64,000 nt of DNA, taken from contig JAWKLJ010000001.1 in NCBI GenBank assembly GCA_041392805.1, positions 4,278,001 through 4,342,000 of the forward strand, in the 5' to 3' direction. Made by a program: the position numbers and the translations under genes. This DNA is from Saprospiraceae bacterium. GTDB taxonomy: Bacteria; Bacteroidota; Bacteroidia; Chitinophagales; Saprospiraceae. This document shows positions 52,433 through 61,575 of the stretch, one piece after another (position 1 is the stretch's first letter; each line of letters begins with the position of its first letter). The notes under the pieces were generated by a model. The model searched no databases and was not told the origin of the DNA. It worked only from the letters and a program-made list of their open reading frames with translations.

Positions 52433-53033
52433 ATAATTGGTTCTCTGACAATTTCTGCTCTTTTGAGTCAAGGGAAAGCAAAAAACACCGCTTCCTTGGC
52501 TCCTCCGCTAAAGCTTCGGCGCACGCGGATGGTCGCTTTAGCCTTTCACACTGCCGTTGCAGGTGAAAAACACCTGCAGCTCGCTGAGGTGTCGGTGAAA
52601 AATCTACCTGTCCGGTAGGCCTGCCCCGACACCTGCCTGATTCTTTTGGCGTTTATCAAATATTAGGGAATGAGTTCCAAACAGAACGCTTGGATAAGAA
52701 ATATATTTATTTTTTTAGATTTAAGCGAAAAAATAATATATTTGTACTGATTTTTGCAAAGGTTTTACTGATATAAAGATAGACCAATTTAAACTTGTCA
52801 AGTCCTCCTCTTATTTATTTGGATAAATTCTACCCAATAGTGTTATAAGTTTTAAACCATATAGCCGATTATTTTATATCAAGGCCTTTCGGGCTATTAT
52901 ATAGTTTGTAACCTGCAAATATGCGTTAAAACAATAGATGCAAAAACTAGGCTGTATTTATCATAGTCTCATAATATTCCGCTAATAAAAAGGATATAAT
53001 TAAAATTATTTAACCTAGTTAAACCAGAAAACG
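52433..53033. other. 601-base spacer between DUF4270 gene and glmS
   Basis: First half is comparatively GC-rich and full of inverted repeats (52507-52634); second half is AT-rich. A plus-strand TATATTTG (52736-52743) fits the -7 promoter form and would give glmS a ~285-base leader. No gene is seen and the glmS ribozyme core of Gram-positive bacteria is not recognisable. Confidence 0.5.
52507..52634. repeat. Cluster of three palindromes between DUF4270 gene and glmS
   Basis: Stem 1: GCTAAAGC (52507-52514) with GCTTTAGC (52535-52542). Stem 2: TGCAGGTG (52558-52565), loop AAAAA, CACCTGCA (52571-52578). Stem 3: AGGTGTCGG (52587-52595) with CCGACACCT (52626-52634), enclosing CTACC (52604-52608) with GGTAG (52614-52618). 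All perfect. Could be a dispersed palindromic repeat, a complex terminator or a structured RNA; CACCTGC recurs within it. Confidence 0.6.
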
Positions 53034-54872
53034 ATGTGTGGTATTGTAGCTTACATTGGGCACCAAGAGGCCTATCCCATTTTAATTAAAGGACTTCAGC
53101 GACTTGAATACCGAGGATATGATAGTTCGGGCGTCGCCTTACTCAATGGTGATATTACCGTGTATAAAAAAAAGGGGAAAGTCCAGGAATTAGTAAATTT
53201 CAGTGAAGGTTTGCCCAAAAAGGGGAATATTGGTATAGGGCATACCAGGTGGGCAACACATGGTGTTCCCAATGATATAAATGCACACCCTCATACTTCG
53301 GGTAACAAACGCCTGACGTTGGTGCATAATGGGATCATTGAAAACTATGCGCCTTTAAAAATCGCTTTGGAGAAAGAAGGCCATGTTTTTACAAATGATA
53401 CAGATACGGAGGTATTGGTGCATTTGATTGAAGAAATTCAGAAGAGAGAAAATCTTTTACTGGAAGAGGCTGTGCGGATTGCGCTAACACGTGTGGTTGG
53501 GGCTTATGCTATAGTCGTGATCGATAAAGAAGATAATAATAAGCTGGTAGCTGCGCGCAAAGGGAGTCCATTGGTTATAGGCGTTGGCGAGAATGAATTT
53601 TTTATGGCTTCTGATGCTACTCCTATCATCGAACACACCAAAAAGGTGATCTACCTCAATGATGAAGAAATCGCAGTGGTTACCAAAAATGGGCATCTTG
53701 AGATCAAGACTATTTCAAATGAAATACAGCATCCTTTTATCCAAGAACTCGATATGAAGATCGAAATGTTGGAAAAAGGAGGATATGATTTCTTCATGTT
53801 GAAAGAGATTCATGAGCAGCCCAAAACGATTGAAGATGCGATGCGAGGACGTTTAAATGCTGTTGACTGTTGGATTAAATTAGGTGGAATTGATGAGTTT
53901 GGTCAACGAATATTGAATGCGAAACGTTTTATTATAGCAGCTTGTGGGACTTCTTGGCATTCGGGTTTGATTGCCGAATATTTATTTGAGGATTTAGCGC
54001 GTATCCCTGTGGAGGTGGAATATGCCTCTGAGTTGAGGTATAGAAACCCTATTATTACCAAGGATGATGTGGTCATTGCAATTTCTCAATCTGGGGAAAC
54101 GGCTGACACCTTAGCTGCGTTGGAGTTAGCTAAAGAAAAAGGAGCATTCTTGTATGGTATTGTGAATTCGGTAGGATCATCTATTGCGAGAATTACCGAT
54201 GCGGGGTCTTATATTCATGCCGGGCCAGAGATTGGGGTAGCGTCTACGAAGGCTTTTACGGGACAGGTTACGTTACTTACAATGATGGCTTTGAGCATTG
54301 CTCAACAGAAAGGTACGATTACCGATGCTTATTTCCGACAATTGGTGATGGAATTGGCTATTATTCCTGAGAAGGTTAAGAAAGTGATGGAAAAAAATGA
54401 GCAGATTAAATACATAGCCGGAGAAATTAAAGACAAAACAAATGCGTTATACCTCGGAAGAGGATATAATTTCCCTGTTGCGCTGGAAGGTGCTTTAAAA
54501 CTCAAAGAAATTTCCTATATTCACGCCGAAGGTTATCCAGCGGCAGAGATGAAACATGGGCCAATTGCTTTGATCGACGAGGAAATGCCTGTGATTGTCA
54601 TAGCTACTAATAAGAGTGCCTACGATAAAATAGTAACAAATATTCAAGAAGTAAAAGCACGTAAAGGATTTGTAATTGCAGTAGTGACCGAAGGAGATGA
54701 AGTGATCAGCCAATTAGCTGATCATACCATTGAGATCCCAGATACGGAAGAACCACTCACACCTTTGTTATCTGTTATCCCGCTACAGTTACTTTCTTAT
54801 CACATTGCCGTTATGCGAGGTTGTAATGTGGATCAACCTCGAAATCTGGCCAAATCGGTTACAGTAGAGTAA
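53034..54872 (+). CDS. glmS: Glutamine-fructose-6-phosphate aminotransferase (isomerizing)
   Basis: 612 residues, normal length. Converts fructose 6-phosphate and glutamine to glucosamine 6-phosphate, first step to UDP-GlcNAc. Cys2 becomes the N-terminal nucleophile (MCGIVAYIG) of the glutaminase domain (~1-225), with RLEYRGYDSSG, GHTRWATHG and HNGIIENY. Two SIS sugar-isomerase domains follow (~285-425, ~460-600) with CGTSWHSG, SQSGETADT and the closing end PRNLAKSVTVE, which is the standard C-terminus. With murA nearby it feeds peptidoglycan and LPS synthesis. Confidence 0.97.
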   Translation: MCGIVAYIGHQEAYPILIKGLQRLEYRGYDSSGVALLNGDITVYKKKGKVQELVNFSEGLPKKGNIGIGHTRWATHGVPNDINAHPHTSGNKRLTLVHNGIIENYAPLKIALEKEGHVFTNDTDTEVLVHLIEEIQKRENLLLEEAVRIALTRVVGAYAIVVIDKEDNNKLVAARKGSPLVIGVGENEFFMASDATPIIEHTKKVIYLNDEEIAVVTKNGHLEIKTISNEIQHPFIQELDMKIEMLEKGGYDFFMLKEIHEQPKTIEDAMRGRLNAVDCWIKLGGIDEFGQRILNAKRFIIAACGTSWHSGLIAEYLFEDLARIPVEVEYASELRYRNPIITKDDVVIAISQSGETADTLAALELAKEKGAFLYGIVNSVGSSIARITDAGSYIHAGPEIGVASTKAFTGQVTLLTMMALSIAQQKGTITDAYFRQLVMELAIIPEKVKKVMEKNEQIKYIAGEIKDKTNALYLGRGYNFPVALEGALKLKEISYIHAEGYPAAEMKHGPIALIDEEMPVIVIATNKSAYDKIVTNIQEVKARKGFVIAVVTEGDEVISQLADHTIEIPDTEEPLTPLLSVIPLQLLSYHIAVMRGCNVDQPRNLAKSVTVE

Positions 54873-54931
54873 TTGAAAAGGAAGTACACGACGGTTTTGA
54901 GAAGTGCGAAAAAAAAGGAAATTTTTATTTG

Positions 54932-55648
54932 ATGAATGAACATAATATGGAGTATAACTCATCAAGAGAGGATTTAATTATTCCTGAATATGGGCGACAT
55001 ATTCAGAACTTGGTGGAACATGCTAAAACGATAGAAGGTGCTGAATTACGACAGGAGTTCGCACATCGGATTATTGGGCTGATGATGCAAATGCACCCTC
55101 AAAACCGCGGGATGGACGACTATCGCGAAAAAATGTGGAAACACCTTTTTCGCATTGCCAAATACGAGCTAGATGTGCAAGTTCCGGATGGTATTCATCC
55201 CAGCCCTGAAGACGCTCGAAAACGTCCCGAAAAAGTGCCTTATCCCGATATTGATACGAAATTCAAGCATTACGGAAATAATGTACAAAAGCTTATCAAT
55301 AAGGCACTTACAATGGATGAAGGCCCTATTCGTAGTGGATTTGTGGCGGTGATTGGTTCTTACATGAAATTAGCTTACCGGACTTGGAATAAAGAACATT
55401 ATGTTTCAGACGAAGTGATCAAAACAGATTTACTGAGGCTGTCAGGCGGTAAACTTCAGCTAGATGAAGAAATTTCTTTAGATAACCTTGGAGCGGTTAA
55501 TCGTCGCCGGAAACGACCAATGAATAGCAATGGCGGTAATGAGCGCTCGGGCGGCAGAGATAGGGATAGAGATCGCGACCGTGATAATGATCGGAATTCT
55601 CATAAGCCAAGGGTTCGGATACCACCCAGCCGAAGACGAAGAAATTAA
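54932..55648 (+). CDS. DUF4290 family protein with low-complexity Arg/Asp tail
   Basis: 238 residues from the ATG at 54932 (MNEHNMEYNSSREDLIIPEYGR); the codon before is TTG. Residues ~12-170 are the DUF4290 domain, helical, with IPEYGRHIQNLVEHA and KHYGNNVQKLINKAL. The C-terminal ~50 residues are disordered and rich in Arg, Asp, Gly and Asn, including an RD dipeptide run (DRDRDRDRD). No signal peptide: cytoplasmic, perhaps nucleic-acid or ribosome associated given the tail. Function unknown. Lies 59 bases after glmS and before murA, separated from the latter by a terminator. Confidence 0.88.
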   Translation: MNEHNMEYNSSREDLIIPEYGRHIQNLVEHAKTIEGAELRQEFAHRIIGLMMQMHPQNRGMDDYREKMWKHLFRIAKYELDVQVPDGIHPSPEDARKRPEKVPYPDIDTKFKHYGNNVQKLINKALTMDEGPIRSGFVAVIGSYMKLAYRTWNKEHYVSDEVIKTDLLRLSGGKLQLDEEISLDNLGAVNRRRKRPMNSNGGNERSGGRDRDRDRDRDNDRNSHKPRVRIPPSRRRRN

Positions 55649-55770
55649 ATAGCTCGGTTTTTAGACGATTTTTGTGTTCCTGTGTCCAGTAAAAGGCAAG
55701 CATGCTATGCATTTATCCTTTCCTGCTCACTTGGGCACAGCAATTGTTATAAAAGGTATTTCTTCCACAA

Positions 55771-55809
55771 ATATGGGGCAACTTTTCAACAAAGTTTGCC
55801 CCATATTTT
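55771..55809 (+). terminator. Terminator between DUF4290 gene and murA
   Basis: ATATGGGGCAACTTT (55771-55785), 5-base loop, AAAGTTTGCCCCATAT (55791-55806, one bulged T), followed by TTTATTTAT. murA begins 59 bases later, so some readthrough or a separate promoter is needed. Confidence 0.75.
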
Positions 55810-55867
55810 ATTTATACCACCTTTCTTTTCTTTTCTTTGTGGAGACAAAACCAAATTATACTTCATT

Positions 55868-57178
55868 ATGTCAACAGATGCATTCGAAGTTATTGGGGGC
55901 CATCGATTGAGTGGCAACATTACACCCCAAGGAGCTAAAAATGAAGCCTTACAGATTCTTTGTGCCACCTTACTTACCTCCGAGCAAATTGTCATTTCTA
56001 ATATCCCGAGGATTCGCGATGTAGATCATCTTATTCAGCTACTAGAAGGCCTAGGTGTGGAAGTGGAAGAAAAAACGAAAGATACCTTTGCATTTACGGC
56101 AGCTAATATTGATCTCGATTACGCCCAATCTAAAGATTTTCGGGATAAGGCGAGTAGAATTCGTGGCTCGGTTATGCTAATAGGGGCCTTATTAGCGCGC
56201 TTTGGTAAGGCTTTTTTGCCTAAACCAGGAGGGGACAAGATTGGCCGCCGTCGCTTGGATACCCATTTTCATGGCTTCGAAAAGCTCGGCGCCAAGTTTG
56301 TTTATGACCCTGAGGCTGATTTATACAGTGTAGAAGGTAAAGCCTTAAAAGGGACATATTTGTTGATGGACGAAATTTCGGTCACTGGGACGGCCAATAT
56401 TGTGATGGCGGCCACGAGGGCCAAAGGCCAAACACAAATATATAATGCTGCTTGCGAACCCTACATCCAGCAATTATGTAAAATGTTGCAGCGGATGGGG
56501 GCTAAAATTGAAGGCGTTGGGTCAAATCTACTGACCATAACAGGTGTTGAAGCACTTGGTGGAACGACGCATCGCATCCTACCTGATATGATCGAAATTG
56601 GTAGTTTTATTGGCCTTGCAGCGATGACCCAATCGGAAATTACAATAAAGGACGCCGAAGTAGCCGAATTAGGGATCATTCCGAGTGTCTTTGAAAAAAT
56701 GGGCATCGAGCTCCACCTTAAAGGAAATGATATTTATATTCCTGCACAGGAAGATTATGAAATTCAAACCTTTATCGATGGGTCTATTATGACCATTTAC
56801 GATGCCCCTTGGCCAGGGTTTACCCCTGACTTGATGAGCATCATTCTCGTGGTGGCCACCCAAGCCAAAGGCAGTGTTCTTGTTCATCAGAAAATGTTTG
56901 AAAGCCGCCTCTTTTTTGTTGATAAACTTATCGATATGGGAGCCCAAATAATTCTTTGTGACCCACATCGTGCCACGGTAATTGGCCTTGAGCGTCGTAC
57001 GCAATTGAGGGGGATAGAAATGACCTCTCCTGACATTCGCGCTGGGGTAGCTTTACTTATTGCTGCGCTTTCAGCAAAAGGAAAAAGCATAATAAGGAAT
57101 ATCCACCAAATTGACCGTGGTTATCAAGAAATTGATTTACGACTTCAAGCCTTGGGTGCCAAAATTACTCGGTTTTAA
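55868..57178 (+). CDS. murA: UDP-N-acetylglucosamine 1-carboxyvinyltransferase, Asp-type active site
   Basis: 436 residues from ATG 55868 (MSTDAFEVIGG); a longer open frame back to 55682 adds 62 residues without family similarity and crosses the terminator. Transfers enolpyruvate from PEP to UDP-GlcNAc, first committed peptidoglycan step. GAKNEALQ holds the PEP-contacting Lys24. The loop that has Cys115 in E. coli reads KPGGDKIGRRRLD, with Asp123 in the Cys position; Asp-type MurA enzymes of Chlamydia, Mycobacterium and others are active but not alkylated by fosfomycin. C-terminus QALGAKITRF is normal. Overlaps the convergent S33 gene by 14 bases. Confidence 0.95.
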   Translation: MSTDAFEVIGGHRLSGNITPQGAKNEALQILCATLLTSEQIVISNIPRIRDVDHLIQLLEGLGVEVEEKTKDTFAFTAANIDLDYAQSKDFRDKASRIRGSVMLIGALLARFGKAFLPKPGGDKIGRRRLDTHFHGFEKLGAKFVYDPEADLYSVEGKALKGTYLLMDEISVTGTANIVMAATRAKGQTQIYNAACEPYIQQLCKMLQRMGAKIEGVGSNLLTITGVEALGGTTHRILPDMIEIGSFIGLAAMTQSEITIKDAEVAELGIIPSVFEKMGIELHLKGNDIYIPAQEDYEIQTFIDGSIMTIYDAPWPGFTPDLMSIILVVATQAKGSVLVHQKMFESRLFFVDKLIDMGAQIILCDPHRATVIGLERRTQLRGIEMTSPDIRAGVALLIAALSAKGKSIIRNIHQIDRGYQEIDLRLQALGAKITRF

Positions 57179-58214
57179 AAGTTCCATTATGGACCTTATG
57201 GATGAAGTCGATGACGCCAGTCATGAAGGTTTCTTGATCGTCCCACATTGACAGGTGACTGCCGTTCTCACAATAGAGGTAGCTTCCTTTTTGGACGAGG
57301 TGGCTCATTTCTTCCATCTCTTCAGGCTTCATGGTGTCGTACTTGGCGCCCACGGTGAGGGTTGGGACGGCGATTTCGGGCAAGCGATCCCATACGGACC
57401 ATCCTTTTAGGATGCCACCAGGAACAAATTCGCTTGGTCCCTGCATGTATTCATACACATGCTGGTTGATGTTGCCAAAACTGCGCGAAACAGCTTCTGG
57501 CCAATCGGGTAATCGACAGAGGTGTTTTCTGTAGTATTCTTCAAAAACGAGGTCTACGTAAACAGGGTTTTGGAAGTCGTTTCGCTGTTCATAATATTTG
57601 AGTGAATCGATGAGGGAAGGACGCATCTGGCTTCGCAGGTAATTATTGTAGGCTTCATATTTACCAAAATCGGCAGTCATATTACAGATAACCAATCCTT
57701 TAAGGTGTTGTTGGTATTTTAGGGCGTATTCCATTCCCAGGATGCCGCCCCAAGAATTGCCCAAAAGAAAAAAGTTATCCTTATGGAGGCCTAAGGCCTG
57801 GCGTACCTGTTCGACTTCTTCCACAAAGCGATCAATGGTCCATAAGCTATCATTTTCTGGCTGATCCGAACGTTTGGAGCCCAGTTGGTCATAATGGTAA
57901 AACTCAATATTGGCTTGGGGGAAAAAGCTTTCGAAAGCCTCCATGTATTCGTGGGTGGCTGCTGGCCCACCATGCAATAAGAGTACTTTCATTGGGCTGT
58001 TGCCAAAGCGTTTGGTCCATACTTTAAAGCCTTCTTTTAGGGAGATCATTTGTACGCCAGCAGCCTGTACTGTACCAGGGGTTTTAAAATCAATATATTC
58101 ACAATTATTGTTGTCGATAGCGCTTGAGGTGTTCATTGTCTGTGGTTGACAACTATTTAGCAAGCCTCCTATAACAATTACAAATAATAACGTAGGAAAA
58201 GACAGTTGTTTCAT
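57165..58214 (-). CDS. Alpha/beta hydrolase, proline-iminopeptidase-like (S33) lipoprotein
   Basis: 349 residues. Lipobox LLNSC, Cys22. Hydrolase domain ~65-340: LLLHGGPAATHEYMEAF (oxyanion HGGP), EFYHYDQLGSKRSD, nucleophile Ser in GNSWGGILGMEYAL, late Asp in VGAKYDTMKPEEM and His in CENGSHLSMWD. These match prolyl aminopeptidases and related S33 enzymes, here exported and membrane-anchored instead of cytosolic. Substrate is presumably N-terminal-proline peptides but other amides or esters are possible. Confidence 0.88.
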   Translation of the reverse strand: MKQLSFPTLLFVIVIGGLLNSCQPQTMNTSSAIDNNNCEYIDFKTPGTVQAAGVQMISLKEGFKVWTKRFGNSPMKVLLLHGGPAATHEYMEAFESFFPQANIEFYHYDQLGSKRSDQPENDSLWTIDRFVEEVEQVRQALGLHKDNFFLLGNSWGGILGMEYALKYQQHLKGLVICNMTADFGKYEAYNNYLRSQMRPSLIDSLKYYEQRNDFQNPVYVDLVFEEYYRKHLCRLPDWPEAVSRSFGNINQHVYEYMQGPSEFVPGGILKGWSVWDRLPEIAVPTLTVGAKYDTMKPEEMEEMSHLVQKGSYLYCENGSHLSMWDDQETFMTGVIDFIHKVHNGTFKTE

Positions 58215-58247
58215 ATTTGTTCAATTTAGATGAGGTAAAGGTTTGTA

Positions 58248-59939
58248 TTAGAATGAAGTATTTACACCTAAACGAAATCCACTAAAAGCGGGTTCTAGCC
58301 GACAGATGCCACCTGAACAAACGACGCCTTCTACTTGCTTGATAAAGCTAAGCGAAAAGCGATTGGCTTTTTGGGTGTAATAAATATCGACTCTTGGGTA
58401 GTGAATTGCTTTTTTACCACCTTGTCCATCATCAGGAGCATTCTTTCCAGGTGTTACATTATACATATCCGATAAGGTAAATGTCCAATGTGGTGCCACG
58501 GTATATTCCACCAAACCAAATAGCCAGTCGCCATAGTCTTGTTTCTGTCCTGCTTTCTGGTCTTTCCCAACAAACATAGCTTGGCCCTCTATGCGAAATG
58601 CTTTTTTGCGATTAATTTTATACAAAAAATCAACATAGGGAATGATTGTTTCTACCCTGGGCACACCTGGTTTTTCTTCATAAATGGCCTGATTATAAGA
58701 TTGTAATTGAAGGCCGCCCAGCAAGGTCCAGGTTTTTTTATACTTATAGGCTAATTCTGTGTAGAGTTCCTGGTAAAGCAATTCATTGTTCAGGCTTGAA
58801 ATGTTGGAAAAATTAATATTCAAGCTTAGTTGTTTGCTAAACAAGTAACGAAGGTCGGCCTGAAGGGCCATTTCTCCGATTTCCTGCGTAGCGGGTACAT
58901 ATCTCGTCGTGAGTCGGTAGGTATTTTCGCGGCTCATAGGAGGCAGGAAATTGATCATTCCCTGGTTGAGGGAGACAAAGGGGTTGGTTCTGAAATAAAA
59001 ATTGGCGGTTCGTTTTCCTTCTACACTGATGCCCAAACCATTAGCGGCATAAGAAAGGCTAGAATAGATGACGGTACCAGATCGTCGGACAAATTTACCC
59101 TGTGCCACCTGTCCGTCCCAGTTGAGTTTGGCTGCGAGTGGATCAAAGAAAACATCTTGGGTTTTATAGGCCCCTTCTACATACCAACTCCAATTGCCCG
59201 CACTTAGCGTATTGTAAAGCGTTAAGGCATAATTATTGTAATCGACGCTGACCGTATCTTGAGGCGTGTAGGTCGCAATTGTCGAAAGGAGTTGATCGAC
59301 GGTTTCAGCAGAAAATGTTCGTCCGACCACCCCCAGGCCGGGGGCCAGCGACCAATTTGTCCCTTCTTTTCCGCTAATATAACCTTCTATGCCAAGTCCT
59401 CTTACAACTGATTGATAAGTATCAAAACGAAATTTTTGCCGACCAGAGAATAATTTGATTTGCCAATCTGGGGCGATATCATAAGCCAGTCGGATGCCTA
59501 ATAATGCATTATCAATAAACAGGGCCCGTTCTTCATATGCCCGAAAAACAATCCCACTCCCTAGTTGATCATAAATATAACCGCCGCTGATGTCTAGTTT
59601 TTCTAATTTTTTATGAACAAACCACCTGCCAATGCCTTCATCGGTATAAGAATCTAGCGGATTGGGCAGCGCGGAATGTTGGAAAGCATCAAATCGAAGG
59701 CCAAAATCGAAGCCCCAATTACTATAATTAAGATTAAGCCAGCTATTGGCGCCGTAAAGTTGGTGATCATACTGAGGGGTATTGGCAGCTCCTATTTTTG
59801 CATCGCGGATATAAAAATTGCCTTGTGTTTCCAAGCTGCCAGAGAGCGTACCGCCGTTTTCTTGTTGGGCTGTATTTTCGAGGGGGAGTAAATTCAACAA
59901 GAGGAAATTGAGAAAAAATAAAGTAATTTTGTTCATCAT
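58248..59939 (-). CDS. DUF6029 family outer-membrane protein
   Basis: 563 residues. Signal peptide to ENTAQ, then beta-barrel strands throughout: GSLETQGNFYIRD, SWLNLNYSNWGFDFGLRFD, and the family block LDISGGYIYDQLGSGIVFRAYEERALFIDNAL that marks DUF6029. Ends SGFRLGVNTSF with a C-terminal aromatic. Function unknown; the family is found with periplasmic thioredoxins in Bacteroidota, and a TlpA-like gene lies divergently 125 bases away here. Confidence 0.85.
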   Translation of the reverse strand: MMNKITLFFLNFLLLNLLPLENTAQQENGGTLSGSLETQGNFYIRDAKIGAANTPQYDHQLYGANSWLNLNYSNWGFDFGLRFDAFQHSALPNPLDSYTDEGIGRWFVHKKLEKLDISGGYIYDQLGSGIVFRAYEERALFIDNALLGIRLAYDIAPDWQIKLFSGRQKFRFDTYQSVVRGLGIEGYISGKEGTNWSLAPGLGVVGRTFSAETVDQLLSTIATYTPQDTVSVDYNNYALTLYNTLSAGNWSWYVEGAYKTQDVFFDPLAAKLNWDGQVAQGKFVRRSGTVIYSSLSYAANGLGISVEGKRTANFYFRTNPFVSLNQGMINFLPPMSRENTYRLTTRYVPATQEIGEMALQADLRYLFSKQLSLNINFSNISSLNNELLYQELYTELAYKYKKTWTLLGGLQLQSYNQAIYEEKPGVPRVETIIPYVDFLYKINRKKAFRIEGQAMFVGKDQKAGQKQDYGDWLFGLVEYTVAPHWTFTLSDMYNVTPGKNAPDDGQGGKKAIHYPRVDIYYTQKANRFSLSFIKQVEGVVCSGGICRLEPAFSGFRLGVNTSF

Positions 59940-60064
59940 GATGGCATATATAAAAATAGATGAGGCATATTTTTAATGAAATTATACCTTTATTTTATTT
60001 TTTTAGGTTCATGACCTTTCTTTTGTAAAGACGTCTTAAGTTGAAAAGAATAAAAACAAGTATT

Positions 60065-60568
60065 ATGCGGATTTTATTAAGCCTTTTTGTTGTTGCATTA
60101 TTGGGTTTTTCGATTCATTTATCCGGTCAATCCAGTTTACCTTCAGTTGAAGTAAAAACCTTAAAAGGAGAAACCGTAGATTTAAAAGAATTAACCAGTA
60201 ATGGCAAATTGACCATCATCAGTTTGTGGGCATCCTGGTGTGCACCCTGCAAAAAAGAATTGGACGCCATTGCTGAAGTTTATGAAGACTGGCAAGCTGC
60301 GTACAATGTGGAATTAATTGCTATTACCATTGATACGCAGCGACAACTAGCGAAAGTTAAGCCGATCGTAGAATCCAAGGGGTGGCCTTTTTTGATTCTC
60401 TCTGATGCCAATAATAACTTGAAGAACATACTGAATTACCAAACAATCCCACAAACCTATCTAGTTGATATGAATGGCCAAATCATTTATAGTCACAATG
60501 GTTACTTACCAGGTGATGAGTATGAATTAGAAGCCCAGCTCAAAGCAGCAAAAGGGGAGGGGAATTAA
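60065..60568 (+). CDS. TlpA/ResA-like periplasmic thioredoxin
   Basis: 167 residues from ATG 60065 (MRILLSLFVVALLGFSIHLSGQ, a good signal peptide); an upstream TTG at 60041 would add eight residues. Redoxin-type domain with WASWCAPCKKELDAI (CxxC, redox-active) and cis-Pro in TIPQTYLVD. Periplasmic thiol reductant, of the kind used in cytochrome c maturation or in keeping exported cysteines reduced. Divergent from the DUF6029 gene. Gene ends 24 bases before the convergent epimerase gene. Confidence 0.9.
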   Translation: MRILLSLFVVALLGFSIHLSGQSSLPSVEVKTLKGETVDLKELTSNGKLTIISLWASWCAPCKKELDAIAEVYEDWQAAYNVELIAITIDTQRQLAKVKPIVESKGWPFLILSDANNNLKNILNYQTIPQTYLVDMNGQIIYSHNGYLPGDEYELEAQLKAAKGEGN

Positions 60569-60591
60569 TATGATTTAATTCAGGTATGCGA

Positions 60592-61563
60592 TTAGATCGT
60601 TTTTGCTGAATATTCTTTTTTATACCACTCAAAGGCAACGCGAAGTCCTTCTTTGATGCTGATATGTGGATCATAGCCGAGATAGTTCTTTGCTTTTGAA
60701 ATATCAGCAAGACTATGTTTGACATCACCTTGGCGGGTAGGTCCAAAAATAGGTTCAAGTGAAGCGTTAGATACTTCTTTGAGCATTTCAAAAAGCGCCA
60801 AAAGCGTGGTACGTTCACCCAAGGCGATATTGTATACCTCGTTCCATGCATCTTTATTCTCCGTAAATAGCGCCTTTACATTGGCTTGAACGGCATTTCC
60901 AACGAAAGTAAAGTCACGACTTTGGAGGCCATCACCGTGGATTATTGGGGCACTATTTTCCATGATAGCTTTTATAAAAAGTGGAACAACGGCAGCATAA
61001 GGGCCATTGGGGTCTTGTTTTGGGCCAAAAACATTGAAATACCGGAGCCCGATGAAGTTAAAATTATATAGATTGGAAAAAACCTGTGCATATAACTCAC
61101 AAACGAGTTTTGTGACGGCATAGGGGGAAATGGGTTTACCAATAACATCTTCTCTTTTGGGCAAGGCTTGGCTATCGCCATAAGTAGAAGAAGAGGCTGC
61201 AAAAACGACTTTATTAATGCCAGATTCTTCAGCGGCTTTGAAAATATTTAAGGTACCACCGATATTGACATCATTGGTGGTTTGTGGGTCTTTGATAGAG
61301 CGAGGAACGGATCCCAATGCAGCTTGATGGGAAACGAGGTGGATATCTTTACAGGCTTTTAAGCAAGTATCAAAATCGCGGATATCCCCTTCGATAAATT
61401 CAAAATCGGCATGAGTTAAAAAAGGTTGGATATTTTTCAGGTGACCATTAGAAAGGTTATCTAAAACCCTCACCAATCCAACTCTTTGGTCTGCAATTAG
61501 TGTTTCAACAAGATTAGAACCGATAAAGCCGGCCCCTCCTGTTACAAGAATGTTTTTTTGCAT
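60592..61563 (-). CDS. NAD-dependent epimerase, UDP-GlcNAc/GalNAc 4-epimerase (WbpP)-like
   Basis: 323 residues, extended SDR. Cofactor motif GGAGFIGSN (9-17), catalytic Ser in AASSSTYGD and Tyr-Lys in YAVTK, plus GDGLQSRDFTFVGNAV and GERTTLLALF. The HQAALGSVPRSI segment is typical of WbpP/WbgU-type UDP-N-acetylhexosamine 4-epimerases rather than GalE. Supplies a nucleotide sugar for the surface-glycan cluster downstream and to the right; same strand as the following GT2, DUF115-like and CMP-sugar genes, of which it is the last. Confidence 0.88.
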   Translation of the reverse strand: MQKNILVTGGAGFIGSNLVETLIADQRVGLVRVLDNLSNGHLKNIQPFLTHADFEFIEGDIRDFDTCLKACKDIHLVSHQAALGSVPRSIKDPQTTNDVNIGGTLNIFKAAEESGINKVVFAASSSTYGDSQALPKREDVIGKPISPYAVTKLVCELYAQVFSNLYNFNFIGLRYFNVFGPKQDPNGPYAAVVPLFIKAIMENSAPIIHGDGLQSRDFTFVGNAVQANVKALFTENKDAWNEVYNIALGERTTLLALFEMLKEVSNASLEPIFGPTRQGDVKHSLADISKAKNYLGYDPHISIKEGLRVAFEWYKKEYSAKTI

Positions 61564-61575
61564 GATCTGCGTTAC

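Noticed and set aside
52433..53033. glmS ribozyme
   Set aside because: I looked for the conserved core and pseudoknot layout directly upstream of glmS; the spacer next to the gene is AT-rich and shows none of it.
55682..55867. N-terminal extension of MurA by 62 residues
   Set aside because: It crosses a strong terminator hairpin and bears no likeness to MurA; the ATG at 55868 gives the normal family start.
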